A stretch of DNA of 64,000 bases. Source: Paenibacillus tyrphae (GTDB lineage Bacteria > Bacillota > Bacilli > Paenibacillales > NBRC-103111). The stretch spans positions 1 through 64,000 of the forward strand of contig NZ_JNVM01000002.1 of assembly GCF_000722545.1 (NCBI RefSeq), given 5' to 3'. Below are positions 8,263-19,100 of this stretch, one piece after another. Both the position numbers and the translations under genes were made by a program. The notes below the pieces were generated by a model. The model searched no databases. It saw only the letters and a list, made by a program, of their open reading frames with translations, and was not told the origin of the DNA. Numbering within the stretch: the first letter of the stretch is position 1; each line of letters opens with the position of its first letter.

Positions 8263-11200
8263 CTATAAAAGCTCGCTGACTTGTTCCTCCGTCATCGATT
8301 CCAGCTTTTCGATCAACAGCGCTTCAATGGCCTCGGCAACCTCGGCGACCGTCGGATACTCGAAAAAGAGCTTCAGCGGAAATTCGATCGGAAAATGGCT
8401 ATTCACCCACGAAATCACTTGCGTGGCCAGCAGAGAATGGCCGCCAAGATTGAAGAAGTCGTCATGAATGCCGATCGGTTCCATGCCGAGCAGCTCGGAC
8501 CAAGCGTCCGCAAGCTGCTGCTCCATGTCATGGCGAGGAGTAACCAGCGGTACCGTCAGCGCCGGACGGGGGCGGAGCGCCAGATTGCCCTTACCCGGGC
8601 CTGTCTGCTCTGCCTGCCGGTTCTGGCTCTGTAAAGCATAGGCCCGCCGAGCGGCAAAATCCGCCGTGGAGACAAGGCATTGAGAAATCGTATCGCAGGC
8701 CATCAGCTTCGTCCATAACCGGACTCCTTCCTCAGGACGAATGGCCAGTCTTGCCAACTCGCTCACTCTTCCTTCCCGATCGGAGGAGACGGGTCCAGAG
8801 GTCCAGGCATCCCATTGAATGCAGCGCCAGCGTGAATCCGTCAGCTCGTTGTGCCTGCGCACGAACGCCTCCGTATAAGCTGCCGCGGCGGCATGAAGCG
8901 ATAAACCCAAGCCTCCGAGCTCGGAAGCAATCGAGGACTGGATGAGGCAAAAATCCGGCCGATGCGGCGCCAAAGCCCGCGCCAGCTCGTCCAAACCCTG
9001 CGCCGTCCGGTCAAGCTCGGCTTCGACGGCCTGCCCATCCAATTCGCTCGCGGCTGTAAAAGTCATTTCTTCCGAGGACCAATCAGTGTAAAGGACGCCC
9101 GTAACCTCTCCGTACAGAGCTGCCGCTTGGTCGACAGCCTCTGCCAGTGCCCTCTGCTTCGGGAAGGCAATTGGGACAAAATGAACCTCCGCCCCCAGCT
9201 CCTCCAGCCGTAGAGCATGAGCCGCAGCCTGCCGAGCCTTATCGCCGGCGGGTATTTCGCCGTTCACAATCGAAGGCCAGACGGCCTTATCCGGCATGAC
9301 CGGCTGCTCGTTTATGATGACGATCCGCGTAAGCCCCAGATCGGGCGACGGTTGAACCAGATATTGAGCGAAGGCTTGCATTTTTCGATCGAACGGGCCG
9401 ATGAGAAGATAGGTACCGGCGGCCTGCGCGATTTCATTTTCCTCCTCAGGCCGCTTGGCATGTACAGGCTCGTATTCGAGCATCCACCGCTGATTTCCGC
9501 GATAGATACGCGGACTTCCTGCCGGGGCGGACATAAAGTCCTCCAAGATGGCGTCCGCCATGGCTGCTGCCTGAGAACGACGGCTCGGCATGAGCGCATC
9601 CGCCAGATGAAACGCGGCCAGCGCATGCTCCTGCATCCAGACTTGGCCCAGCCCGGCGACCGTCATCCGTTCGGGACGAATGTCCGTTTCGCCCGCAATA
9701 TTGTAAAGCCCTTCCGCAACGATGCATAAATGGGCAGAATTTCCACTTTCGCCGGCATGAGCCTGCAATGCCCTGGACAACTGCAAAAAGCCGCTCACGC
9801 CGCCAAAAGGCGAATCCGGTTCCGCCCATGAGCAGAGAACCCGCATCGGCCCTTCACCCGCAGCCAGAGCATCGAAGAGCAGCGCGTACTGTTCAAGCCG
9901 GGCCGGGTTCAAACCGTACACCCGCTCGCTCAGCTGTTCGAAGCCCGAAGCCTCCCGGATCCGAACGACAGGCTGGCTGGCATGCTCAAGCCGCTCCGCC
10001 AGTACATCCATCCAGCCTCCGCGCTCCTCCTCGAAGACAACCCACAGCCCGCTGCACTCCTTGGGATGCCACGTGGAGATAGCCGTCGTCGGACGGAATA
10101 CAGGCTCGTAGAGCCATTGCTCCGGCTCCAATCGCTCCAACCCGCGGCCGCGAACCGCAGCGGCTGCCGCAGAGGTTAGGCGCGGCTCGATCCAATACCG
10201 CTGACGCTCGAACGGATACGTCGGCAGCTCGACCCGGTTGCGTACCCGGCTGCTGTGCAGTGCTTTCCAGGCGATGCTCTGACCGCCGCTCCACAGCTCC
10301 GCTACGCCTTCCAGCCACTGCCGCCGCTCTCCGGCTCCGGTTCCGCCCGGCGGCAGCGTGCGCACGCCGCGGTGCTCCGCTCCCCAGCGGACCGACTGCC
10401 GCATCAAGCTCGTCAGCGTCTGGCCCGGGCCGACTTCGATCACCACCGCGTTCGGGTACCGCTCCAGCACGTGCTCCACATTTTCCGCAAACCTCACCGT
10501 ATGCCGCGCGTGGGAAGCCCAATACGCCGCGCTTCCTGCCTGCTCCGCCGTGATCCAATCCCCCGACTCGTTAGATACGTAAGGAATGCGCGGTGCGCTC
10601 AGCTTCATCCGTTTTAGCGCTTCTGCCAGCTCGCCCAGCGCCGGCTCCATCCGCGAGGAATGGAACGCACCGCCTGTCCGCAGCCGCCGGCATTCGATGC
10701 CTGCCGACTGCAAACGGGCCATCAGCTCTTCCACCTCTTCGGCCGAACCCGTTACCACGCACATCTTCGGACCGTTGACTGCCGCAATTTCCAGCGTTCC
10801 TTTTAATTGCTCCGTCAGCTCCTCCGGATTCGCGCCGACCGCCGCCATCGCTCCCGCCTCGCACCGCTGCATCAGACGGCCGCGGACGCTCACCAACTCC
10901 AGCCCTTCCTCCAGGCTGAATACTCCGGCCAAACACGCCGCCGTATACTCGCCCAGACTGTGTCCGATCAGCGCGGCCGGCTTCACGCCTACGCTCATCC
11001 ACAGCCGTGCCAGCGCATATTCCGCTACGAACAGCGCCGGCTGCGTCAGCCACGTCTCCTCCAGCCGCTCCGTTTCGAAGCCTTCCCGTCCCAGCAGCGC
11101 ATCCCGCACGTCCATTCCCAGATGCGGCAGGAGCAGCTCGGCGCAGCGGTCCACCGTTTCCCGGTACACAGGCTCCTGCGCGTACAGCTCCGCGCCCATG

Positions 11201-14200
11201 CCGGCATATTGACTCCCTTGCCCCGGAAAAGCGAAGACGATGGGACGCTCCCCCGCATCCGCCAGACCGGTGCGCACCGCTCTCGCATCTTCACCTCGCA
11301 AGGCGCTCAGCGCCTGCTCCGCGCTGCCGCACACGGCGCTCCAGCGGTGAGCGAACGCCTTGCGGCCCTGCTGCAGCGTGAACGCTGCATCGGAGAGCTT
11401 CACCGACGGTTCCGCCTCCAGATGCGCCGCTAACCGCTCGCGCATCGCCTGCAGCGCCGATGGCGTCCGGGCCGACAGCACCAGCACTTCCTCGGCCGCC
11501 GCAGCGCCCGAGACCCGCTGTGCAGGCGCTTCTTCCACGATGACGTGTGCGTTCGTCCCGCCGATGCCGAAGGAACTGACCCCTGCCCGACGGGGCTGTT
11601 CCGGACTGCCGCTGGTCCATGGCCGGGCCCGGTCTACGACGTAAAACGGGCTGTTTGCCCAATCGACCGCCGGGTTGCCTTTCGTATAATGCAGGCTTGC
11701 CGGCAGCAGGCCGCTCCGCAGCGACAGCGCGACCTTGATCAGGCTCGCCACCCCGGCTGCCGCATCCAGATGCCCGACGTTCGTTTTGACCGAGCCGATC
11801 CCGCACCGGGGCCCGTCCGCAGACAGACCGAACACTTCGGTCAGCGCCGCCAGCTCGATCGGATCGCCCAGGGGCGTCCCTGTCCCGTGAGCCTCGATGT
11901 ACGAGATGCTCTCCGCTCCGACGCCCGCGGCATCCAGCGCCATCCGGATCACTTCCGCTTGTCCCCCGATGCTTGGGGCCGTATATCCGACCTTGCGCCC
12001 TCCGTCGTTGTTGATCGCCGATCCTTTGATCACCGCATGCACCGTATCTCCGTCCCGCAGCGCCTCGTCCAGCCGTTTGAGCACGACGACGCCTGCACCG
12101 TTGGCAAAGACCGTGCCATCCGCTTCCGCATCGAACGCTTTGCACGAGCCGTCCGCCGAAACAATGGAGCCTTCCCGGTATATATATCCCGTCGTCTGCG
12201 GCACTTTTACCGTAACGCCTCCCGCCAGCGCCATATCGCATTCGCCTGCAAGCAGCGCCTGCGCAGCGGTATGTACGGCGACCAGAGACGTCGAGCACGC
12301 CGTCTGCACAGTGACCCCAGGGCCATGAAGATCCAGCTTGTAAGCTACCCGGGTCGCAAGGTAACTCTCCTGGTTCGCCGTGCTCGCCGCAAACATGCCT
12401 GCCGGGTCTGCCGGGTCGAGACGCGGAAGAAGCGAACACAACAGATAGGTGCTCTGCGTCGTGCCCGCGTAGACGCCGACTGCCCCTTCGCTGCTGCCGG
12501 GAGCATACCCGGCCCGTTCCAGCGCTTCCCATGCGCACTCCAGAAATACCCGGTGCTGGGGATCGAGCATTTCCGCTTCGCCCGGCGTGTATCCGAAAAA
12601 TGCGGCGTCAAACGACTCGATCCCTTCCACCGTCCCGCCGCAGTTCACAAAATGCCGGTCATCGCGCATCTTGGCGGGTACTCCCGCGTTCTCCAGCTCC
12701 TCCTTCGAGAAGCTGCGAATTCCGCACTCGCCCTGGAGCAGATTCGTCCAGAACGTCTCGATCCCGTCTGCGCCGGGAAATCGCCCGGACATGCCGATAA
12801 TCGCGATATCCGCCGAATCGTTCGGCAGGCCCGAATACCCCACCGAGGCCGAGCTCTGCTTGCGTGCACGGCGGGAGCCGCTATCGGAGTTATGACCCGC
12901 CAAATGGCTCGCAAGCTCGGCAACCGTCGGGTATTGAAACAGCTCGACGACGCTCAACTCGCGGGACAGCTCCAAGCTAAGCCGATCCCGCACCTCGATC
13001 AGGAGCAGGGAATGGCCGCCGAGATCAAAGAAATTATCGTGAAGGCCCACGCGATCCGTTTGAAGCACCTGCCGCCAGACCAATGTGATGCGCCACTCCA
13101 TGTCCGTGGCCGGAGGAACGAATCCGGGGGAAGCCGAGGCCGAAGCTTCCGTCCAAGCCGGAAGCGCCCGGCGGTCGATCTTGCCTGTAGCCGTAAGCGG
13201 CAAAGCCTCCAGCGGAACGAATAGCGCAGGAACCATATGCTCAGGCACATACTCGCGCAAATATTCGCGCAGCCCGGCCGGGTCCCATCGTTCGTCTTCT
13301 TGCACCACATAGGCGACCAGGCGTTCGGCTTTGCCGTTCTTCTCCGCAGCGGCAACCACGGCGTTACGCACGGCCGGGTGGCGGATCAGGACCGACTCGA
13401 TCTCACTCAACTCAACGCGCATGCCGCGAATTTTAATTTGCTGATCCCGTCTGCCTTCGAAAAGAAGCGTACCGTCCGGAAGCCTCCTGCCAATATCCCC
13501 GGTCCGGTACAGGCGTTCACCGGGACCCGCACTGAACGGATCGTCGATAAACCGTTCTGCCGTCCAATCCGAACGATGGAGGTACCCTCTCGCCAAGCCG
13601 GTGCCTCCTACGCAAATTTCGCCGGCCACTCCGGGTGGCACGAGCTGAAGCCGCTCATCCACAAGACATATCCGCATGTTGCGCAAGGGCCGTCCAATCG
13701 GCACGCCTGCGCCTTGGGGTGGCGATGTCATCGCGTGAAAGGTCGCATCCGCCGCCACTTCCGAGGAGCCGTAAATATTGATTAGCGTTCGTCCCGGCAG
13801 CAGCTCGAAAAATCGCTCGCACAAGGCTTGGGGAAGCGCTTCTCCGCTGACGGACCAATAGCGCAGACGCTCCAGGAACTCTTTTCGACGGGCGCAAGCT
13901 TCGAGCACGACCCGCAGCAGCGAGGGAACCATGACGATGCGCGAGATGCGGTGCTTGGCCAAGGCATCCACCAGCACCTCCGGATCCTGAAGAGCTGTCT
14001 GCGGCAAAATAACGGCCGGCACTCCGCGCAGGAGCGGGCCGAACGTCTCGGCCACCGCATCCACAAACGTAAGCGCCGCCTGGTGGCAGCAAACCTCGTC
14101 ATCGGCATACGGATACGTTTCCCACCCCCAACGAAGACGGTTCAGAATTCCCCGGTGCAGACCCACGACACCTTTGGGAGCTCCCGTAGACCCCGAGGTA

Positions 14201-16110
14201 AAAATGACGTAGGCCGCGCTATTCCCATGAACATCGGGGGCTGGAGGATTGTGATCGTATCGTTCCGGAAGCCCCCCTAACGAATCCGCCGTCAAAAGAC
14301 GGTAATCCGCCACGGGCACCTTCGCCGCGAGAAACGATTGAGTCACCACCAAGGGCGCTCCGGTCTCCTGCAAAATCAGCCGCATCCGCTCGGCGGGATA
14401 TCCCGGATCGAGCGGTACATAAGCGCCTCCTGCTTTGAGAATGCCCAGCAGCGCGGCGGTCCGCTCGATTCCCCGCTCCATGCATACGCCGACGAAAACC
14501 TCGGGAGCGACGCCGGCGGACAATAGCTCCCATGCGATCCGGTTCGCCATCCGGTTTAGCATCCCGTAGGAGACGCGCCGCCCGTCTTCTATTAAGGCTG
14601 TGCGGTCTTCGCCGGATTGAACCTGCCGGTCGAACAGCTCCAGAAGGGAGGCTTCCTCATCCTCGGCTGCTGTCAGCGGGCGGTGCCAGTCTTCCAGCGC
14701 CTGACGTTCCTCTTCCGATGTCAAGAGCGGCAGAGTTCCGATCGGGCGAAGCGGATCGGACGAAGCGGCAGCCAACAGAACGAGGTAACGCTCCATTAGC
14801 CTTTCCACCGTTACCGCGTCAAACAGGTCCTTACCGTATTCCAGCACAACGGATAGCTCCGATTCTGTCTCCTCCACATAGAGGGTCATATCGAATTTGG
14901 CGGACGTTCCCTGCACGCCCACCGGGGATAACCGCAGTCCGGGAAGATCCGGGAGCGCCGCCGGGACCGTCTGGACCGCCATAACCTGAAACAGCGGGGA
15001 CGCATCTAAAGAACGCTGCGGCTGAAGCTCTTCGACGATCCGCTCGAAAGGCACGTCTTGATGAGCCAAAGCTTCGACCATCGTATCCTTCACCTGCGAG
15101 AGCAGGCTCTGGAAGCTAAGCTCCCCGGAAACGCGCACTCGCAAGGCAACCGGGTTCACAAAAAGTCCGACGACACCGGCCGTTCCGCTTTCATTGCGGT
15201 TGGCCGCCGGACAGCCGAGCACGATATCCTCTTGGCCTGTATATCTGGCAAGCAGAGCGTAAAATCCGGCCAAAGCCGTCATAAAGACGCTCGCTCCCCG
15301 GTCTCTGGCCAATCCCTTGAGCTTTTCGCTCACCTCCCGGGGCAGCTTAAGCGTCACCATGGCGCCGCAGGTCGACTGCACGGCCGGCCGCGGACGGTCG
15401 GTAGGCAGAGCCAGCAAAGACGGGCTGTTGCGAAGCTTCTCGGTCCAATAAGACAGCTTCCGCTTGAATCCGTCTCCGTCCAGCGCTTCGCGCTGACGCT
15501 GAGCATATTCTCCATAGGTAAACGGTAGAGGCGCCAGCTTAGGCGTTTCTCCCCAGACGTAAGCCCGGTAGCACGTCTCGATTTCCCGGATGAGCAGTCC
15601 AAGGGTCCAGCCGTCGGAGATCAGATGGTGCAGGGTCAGCAGGAGTACGCCTTCCTCTTGGTCCAGCAGCACCCAATGGGCGCGCACCAGCCGATCCCGG
15701 GCGATGTCAAAAGGCTTATCCGTTTCGGCCAGCAGAAGCCGGGATAGCTCCGCTTCCTTTTCTTGCGGGCCCCATGAACTCAAATCCGTTTCGGGCATTG
15801 GAAAGGAAACGATGTCGGCAGGCGGGTCCACATGCTGTACCGCTTTTCCGTTCTCGTTCCGAAACCGGGTACGCAAGCTCTCGTGCCGCCGGATGAGATG
15901 CCGCATGCACTTTGCGAACGCCTCCCGGTCGAAGGCTCCTTCCATGCGGATGGCCGTTGTGATAAGGTAAGCCGTATTGCCAGGTGCCATCTGTTCCAAA
16001 AACCACAGCCGCTGCTGCGGCAGACTAAGGAGGTACTGCCGCGGTTGCGTTTCCCGTTCCTGCAGCAGACGCGCCAACCGAAGACGCTTCTCGTCCATAC
16101 TGCGTTCCAT
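8263..16110 (-). CDS. Hybrid NRPS-PKS C-A(beta-Ala)-PCP-KS-AT-KR(degenerate)-PCP
   Basis: A 2615-residue protein. C domain (HHLISDG near 162); A domain (FTSGSTGAPKG near 640) with pocket code V-D-A-V-S-S-I-A-D-K. The missing Asp235 and the Asp at 236 are hallmarks of beta-amino-acid, especially beta-alanine, activation. PCP (DLGGHSLL near 1030). KS (from about 1105; Cys in 'TACSTS' near 1272, His in 'EAHGTGTPLGDP' and 'NVGHLDAAAG'). AT (GHSLGE near 1715; 'GAFHS', malonyl-type). Residues about 1985-2490 resemble a KR but have lost its key parts: the Rossmann glycines read 'LLIGPFDRKM', and the YAAAN catalytic segment reads 'HAAAAAY'. Final PCP (NLGGHSLL near 2555) and a C-terminal helix 'TEEQVSELL'. 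Start ATG 16110 follows GGGAAGTGGG, 46 bases after the upstream stop; longer upstream extensions lack a ribosome site. Confidence 0.95.
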   Translation of the reverse strand: MERSMDEKRLRLARLLQERETQPRQYLLSLPQQRLWFLEQMAPGNTAYLITTAIRMEGAFDREAFAKCMRHLIRRHESLRTRFRNENGKAVQHVDPPADIVSFPMPETDLSSWGPQEKEAELSRLLLAETDKPFDIARDRLVRAHWVLLDQEEGVLLLTLHHLISDGWTLGLLIREIETCYRAYVWGETPKLAPLPFTYGEYAQRQREALDGDGFKRKLSYWTEKLRNSPSLLALPTDRPRPAVQSTCGAMVTLKLPREVSEKLKGLARDRGASVFMTALAGFYALLARYTGQEDIVLGCPAANRNESGTAGVVGLFVNPVALRVRVSGELSFQSLLSQVKDTMVEALAHQDVPFERIVEELQPQRSLDASPLFQVMAVQTVPAALPDLPGLRLSPVGVQGTSAKFDMTLYVEETESELSVVLEYGKDLFDAVTVERLMERYLVLLAAASSDPLRPIGTLPLLTSEEERQALEDWHRPLTAAEDEEASLLELFDRQVQSGEDRTALIEDGRRVSYGMLNRMANRIAWELLSAGVAPEVFVGVCMERGIERTAALLGILKAGGAYVPLDPGYPAERMRLILQETGAPLVVTQSFLAAKVPVADYRLLTADSLGGLPERYDHNPPAPDVHGNSAAYVIFTSGSTGAPKGVVGLHRGILNRLRWGWETYPYADDEVCCHQAALTFVDAVAETFGPLLRGVPAVILPQTALQDPEVLVDALAKHRISRIVMVPSLLRVVLEACARRKEFLERLRYWSVSGEALPQALCERFFELLPGRTLINIYGSSEVAADATFHAMTSPPQGAGVPIGRPLRNMRICLVDERLQLVPPGVAGEICVGGTGLARGYLHRSDWTAERFIDDPFSAGPGERLYRTGDIGRRLPDGTLLFEGRRDQQIKIRGMRVELSEIESVLIRHPAVRNAVVAAAEKNGKAERLVAYVVQEDERWDPAGLREYLREYVPEHMVPALFVPLEALPLTATGKIDRRALPAWTEASASASPGFVPPATDMEWRITLVWRQVLQTDRVGLHDNFFDLGGHSLLLIEVRDRLSLELSRELSVVELFQYPTVAELASHLAGHNSDSGSRRARKQSSASVGYSGLPNDSADIAIIGMSGRFPGADGIETFWTNLLQGECGIRSFSKEELENAGVPAKMRDDRHFVNCGGTVEGIESFDAAFFGYTPGEAEMLDPQHRVFLECAWEALERAGYAPGSSEGAVGVYAGTTQSTYLLCSLLPRLDPADPAGMFAASTANQESYLATRVAYKLDLHGPGVTVQTACSTSLVAVHTAAQALLAGECDMALAGGVTVKVPQTTGYIYREGSIVSADGSCKAFDAEADGTVFANGAGVVVLKRLDEALRDGDTVHAVIKGSAINNDGGRKVGYTAPSIGGQAEVIRMALDAAGVGAESISYIEAHGTGTPLGDPIELAALTEVFGLSADGPRCGIGSVKTNVGHLDAAAGVASLIKVALSLRSGLLPASLHYTKGNPAVDWANSPFYVVDRARPWTSGSPEQPRRAGVSSFGIGGTNAHVIVEEAPAQRVSGAAAAEEVLVLSARTPSALQAMRERLAAHLEAEPSVKLSDAAFTLQQGRKAFAHRWSAVCGSAEQALSALRGEDARAVRTGLADAGERPIVFAFPGQGSQYAGMGAELYAQEPVYRETVDRCAELLLPHLGMDVRDALLGREGFETERLEETWLTQPALFVAEYALARLWMSVGVKPAALIGHSLGEYTAACLAGVFSLEEGLELVSVRGRLMQRCEAGAMAAVGANPEELTEQLKGTLEIAAVNGPKMCVVTGSAEEVEELMARLQSAGIECRRLRTGGAFHSSRMEPALGELAEALKRMKLSAPRIPYVSNESGDWITAEQAGSAAYWASHARHTVRFAENVEHVLERYPNAVVIEVGPGQTLTSLMRQSVRWGAEHRGVRTLPPGGTGAGERRQWLEGVAELWSGGQSIAWKALHSSRVRNRVELPTYPFERQRYWIEPRLTSAAAAAVRGRGLERLEPEQWLYEPVFRPTTAISTWHPKECSGLWVVFEEERGGWMDVLAERLEHASQPVVRIREASGFEQLSERVYGLNPARLEQYALLFDALAAGEGPMRVLCSWAEPDSPFGGVSGFLQLSRALQAHAGESGNSAHLCIVAEGLYNIAGETDIRPERMTVAGLGQVWMQEHALAAFHLADALMPSRRSQAAAMADAILEDFMSAPAGSPRIYRGNQRWMLEYEPVHAKRPEEENEIAQAAGTYLLIGPFDRKMQAFAQYLVQPSPDLGLTRIVIINEQPVMPDKAVWPSIVNGEIPAGDKARQAAAHALRLEELGAEVHFVPIAFPKQRALAEAVDQAAALYGEVTGVLYTDWSSEEMTFTAASELDGQAVEAELDRTAQGLDELARALAPHRPDFCLIQSSIASELGGLGLSLHAAAAAYTEAFVRRHNELTDSRWRCIQWDAWTSGPVSSDREGRVSELARLAIRPEEGVRLWTKLMACDTISQCLVSTADFAARRAYALQSQNRQAEQTGPGKGNLALRPRPALTVPLVTPRHDMEQQLADAWSELLGMEPIGIHDDFFNLGGHSLLATQVISWVNSHFPIEFPLKLFFEYPTVAEVAEAIEALLIEKLESMTEEQVSELL
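10179..12097 (-). repeat. KS-AT direct repeat, copy B
   Basis: About 1.92 kb that matches 16699-18617 almost base for base at a constant offset of 6520 with no indels (sampled 60-base lines differ at 0-5 positions). It covers the second half of KS, the KS-AT linker, all of AT and the post-AT segment of module 5. Similarity drops sharply outside it. This suggests recent duplication or gene conversion. Confidence 0.85.
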
Positions 16111-16156
16111 AGTTCCCACTTCCCATCCATTCGTCTCCCACAAAAATTGAGGCAAG

Positions 16157-19100
16157 TCACTCCGTGTCGAACACGGCAGTTCCTTTGCCGGGCTCCGCTT
16201 CCATCCGGTTGAGCAGCGCATCGATCTCTTCATCGCTCATGCTGTCCATCCGCTCCAGCAAATCCGCAGGGTCTTCCAGCTCCAGAGCATTCACAATCAT
16301 CTTCTCTTCTGCCGCCGCTTGATGCTCCTCAACCAGAGAAGCCAAATGAGCGACGCACGGATGCTCGAAAAATCGGGGCGATTGGATGTCGACCCCCAGA
16401 CTTTGCTTTACCTCCGCCGCCATTTGCACGATCAAGAGCGAATGACCGCCCAAATCGAAAAAGTCATCGAACGTTCCAATTTGTTCAACCCCGAGCAGCT
16501 TCTGCCATATGCCCGCCAGCCGCTTTTCCAGCGCATTTTCCGGCGGCTTGTACGGTGTCGCCAGTTGAGGACGCGGATACAATTGCTCGACCGCTTCCGC
16601 AGCCGGTTCTGTATTTGCCGCCCCCGCCGTCGCCACCTCTTCCGCCGCGCCGTGTAACGCGTGCCGTCCGATTGCAGCTCCCTGTGTCGCTACGGAGAGG
16701 CGCGGCTCGATCCAATACCGTTGACGCTCGAACGGATACGTCGGCAGCTCGATCCGGTTGCGTACCCGGCTACCGTGCATCGCTTTCCAGGCGATGCTCT
16801 GCCCGCCGCTCCACAGCTCCGCCACGCCCTCCAGCCACTGCCGCCGCTCTCCGGCTCCGGTTCCACCCGGCGGCAGCGTGCGCACGCCGCGGTGCTCCGC
16901 TCCCCAGCGGGCCGACTGCCGCATCAAGCTCGTCAGCGTCTGACCCGGGCCGACTTCGATCACCACCGCATTCGGGTACCGCTCCAGCACGCGCTCCGCA
17001 TTTTCCGCAAACCTCACCGTGCGCCGCGCATGGGATACCCAATATGCCGCGCTTCCTGCCTGCTCCGCCGTGATCCAGTCCCCCGTCTCGTTAGATACGT
17101 AAGGAACGCGCGGTGCGCTCAGCTTCATCCGCTTTAGCGCCGCTTCCAGCTCGCCCAACGCCGGCTCCATCCGCGAGGAATGGAACGCCCCGCCTGTCCG
17201 CAGCCGTCTGCATTCTACGCCTGCCAATTGCAGACGGGCCGTCAGCTCTTCCACCTCTTCGGCCGAACCCGTTACCACGCACATCTTCGGGCCGTTGACT
17301 GCCGCGATTTCCAGCGTTCCCTTCAACTGCTCCGTCAGCTCCGCTGCACTCGCGCCAACCGCCGCCATTGCTCCCGCCTCGCATCGGTGCATCAGACGGC
17401 CGCGGACGCTCACCAGCTCCAGCCCTTCCTCCAGGCTGAATATTCCGGCCAAACACGCCGCCGTATACTCGCCCAGACTGTGCCCGATCAGCGCGGCCGG
17501 CTTCACGCCTACGCTCATCCACAGCCGGGCCAGCGCATATTCCGCCACGAACAGCACCGGCTGCGTCAGCCACGTCTCCTCCAGCCGCTCCGCTTCGAAG
17601 CCTTCCCGTCCCAGCAGCGCATCCCGCACATCCATTCCCAGATGCGGCAGGAGCAGCTCGGCGCAACGATCCACCGTCTCCCGGTACACCGGCTCCTGCG
17701 CGTACAGCTCCGCGCCCATGCCTACATATTGGCTCCCCTGCCCCGGAAAAGCGAAGACGACGGGACACTCTCCCGCTTCCGCCAGTCCGATGCGTACCGC
17801 TCTCGCGTCTTCGTCCCGCAGGGCGTTCAGCGCCTGCTCCGCGCTGCCGCACACGGCGCTCCAGCGGTGAGCGAACGCCTTGCGGCCCTGCTGCAGCGTG
17901 AACGCCGTGTCGGAGAGCTTCACCGACGGTTCCGCCTCCAGATGCGCCGCCAGCCGCTCGCGCATCGCTTGCAGCGACGACGGCGTCCGGGCCGACAGCA
18001 CCAGCACTTCCTCGGCCGCCGCAGCGTCGGAAGCCCGCTGTGCAGGAGCTTCTTCCACGATGACGTGCGCGTTCGTCCCTCCGATGCCAAAGGAGCTGAC
18101 CCCTGCCCGGCGGGGCTGTTCCGGACTGCCGCCGGTCCACGGCCGGGCCCGGTCTACGACATAAAACGGACTGCTTTGCCAATCGACTGCCGGATTGCCC
18201 TTCGTATAATGCAGGCTTGCCGGGAGTAGGCCGCTCCGCAGCGACAGCGCGACCTTGATCAGGCTCGCCACCCCGGCGGCTGCATCCAGATGCCCGACGT
18301 TCGTTTTGACCGAGCCAATCCCGCACCGGGGACCTTCCGTGGACGGGCCGAACACTTCGGTCAGCGCCGCCAGCTCGATCGGATCGCCCAGCGGCGTCCC
18401 TGTTCCGTGGGCCTCGACATACGAGATGCTCTTCGCTCCAACACCCGCAGAATCCAACGCCATCCGAATCACTTCCGCTTGTCCCCCGATGCTTGGGGCC
18501 GTATACCCGACCTTGCGCCCTCCGTCGTTGTTGATCGCCGATCCTTTGATCACCGCATGCACCGTATCTCCGTCACGCAGCGCCTCGTTCAGCCGTTTGA
18601 GCACGACGACGCCCACGCCGCTTCCGGCGACTGTCCCCTTCGCCTGGGCGTCAAACGCCCGGCAGTGTCCGTCCGGGGAGAAAATGCCTCCCTCGCGGTA
18701 AACATAACCCTGCTCGTGGGGAACGGTAATCGTCGCGCCGCCTGCAATCGCCATCCCGCATTCATCACGGGACAACGCTTGGCAAGCAAGATGAACCGCC
18801 ACCAGGGAAGTTGAGCATGCCGTCTGTACCGAGAAGCTCGGTCCCGTTAAATTCAATTTGTAGGCGGTACGCGTTGCAAGGTGATCCTTATCGTTAGCGA
18901 TGAGCGCCTGATAACCGGTTACCGGATCTGCGGGATCGATATGGGGAAGCAGCCCGAACAGCAAGTACGTGCTAATGCCTGCACCTGCATAAACGCCTAC
19001 GGGAACGCCTCCTCCGGACGGATCGTACCCCGCCTTTTCCATTGCTTCCCAGGCGCATTCCAGGAACAACCGCTGCTGCGGATCAAGCATCTCCGCTTCC

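Noticed and set aside
16111..16233. Extended N-terminus for the beta-Ala module protein
   Set aside because: The extension would overlap the upstream gene, is Arg/Ser-rich nonsense and has no ribosome site; ATG 16110 fits.
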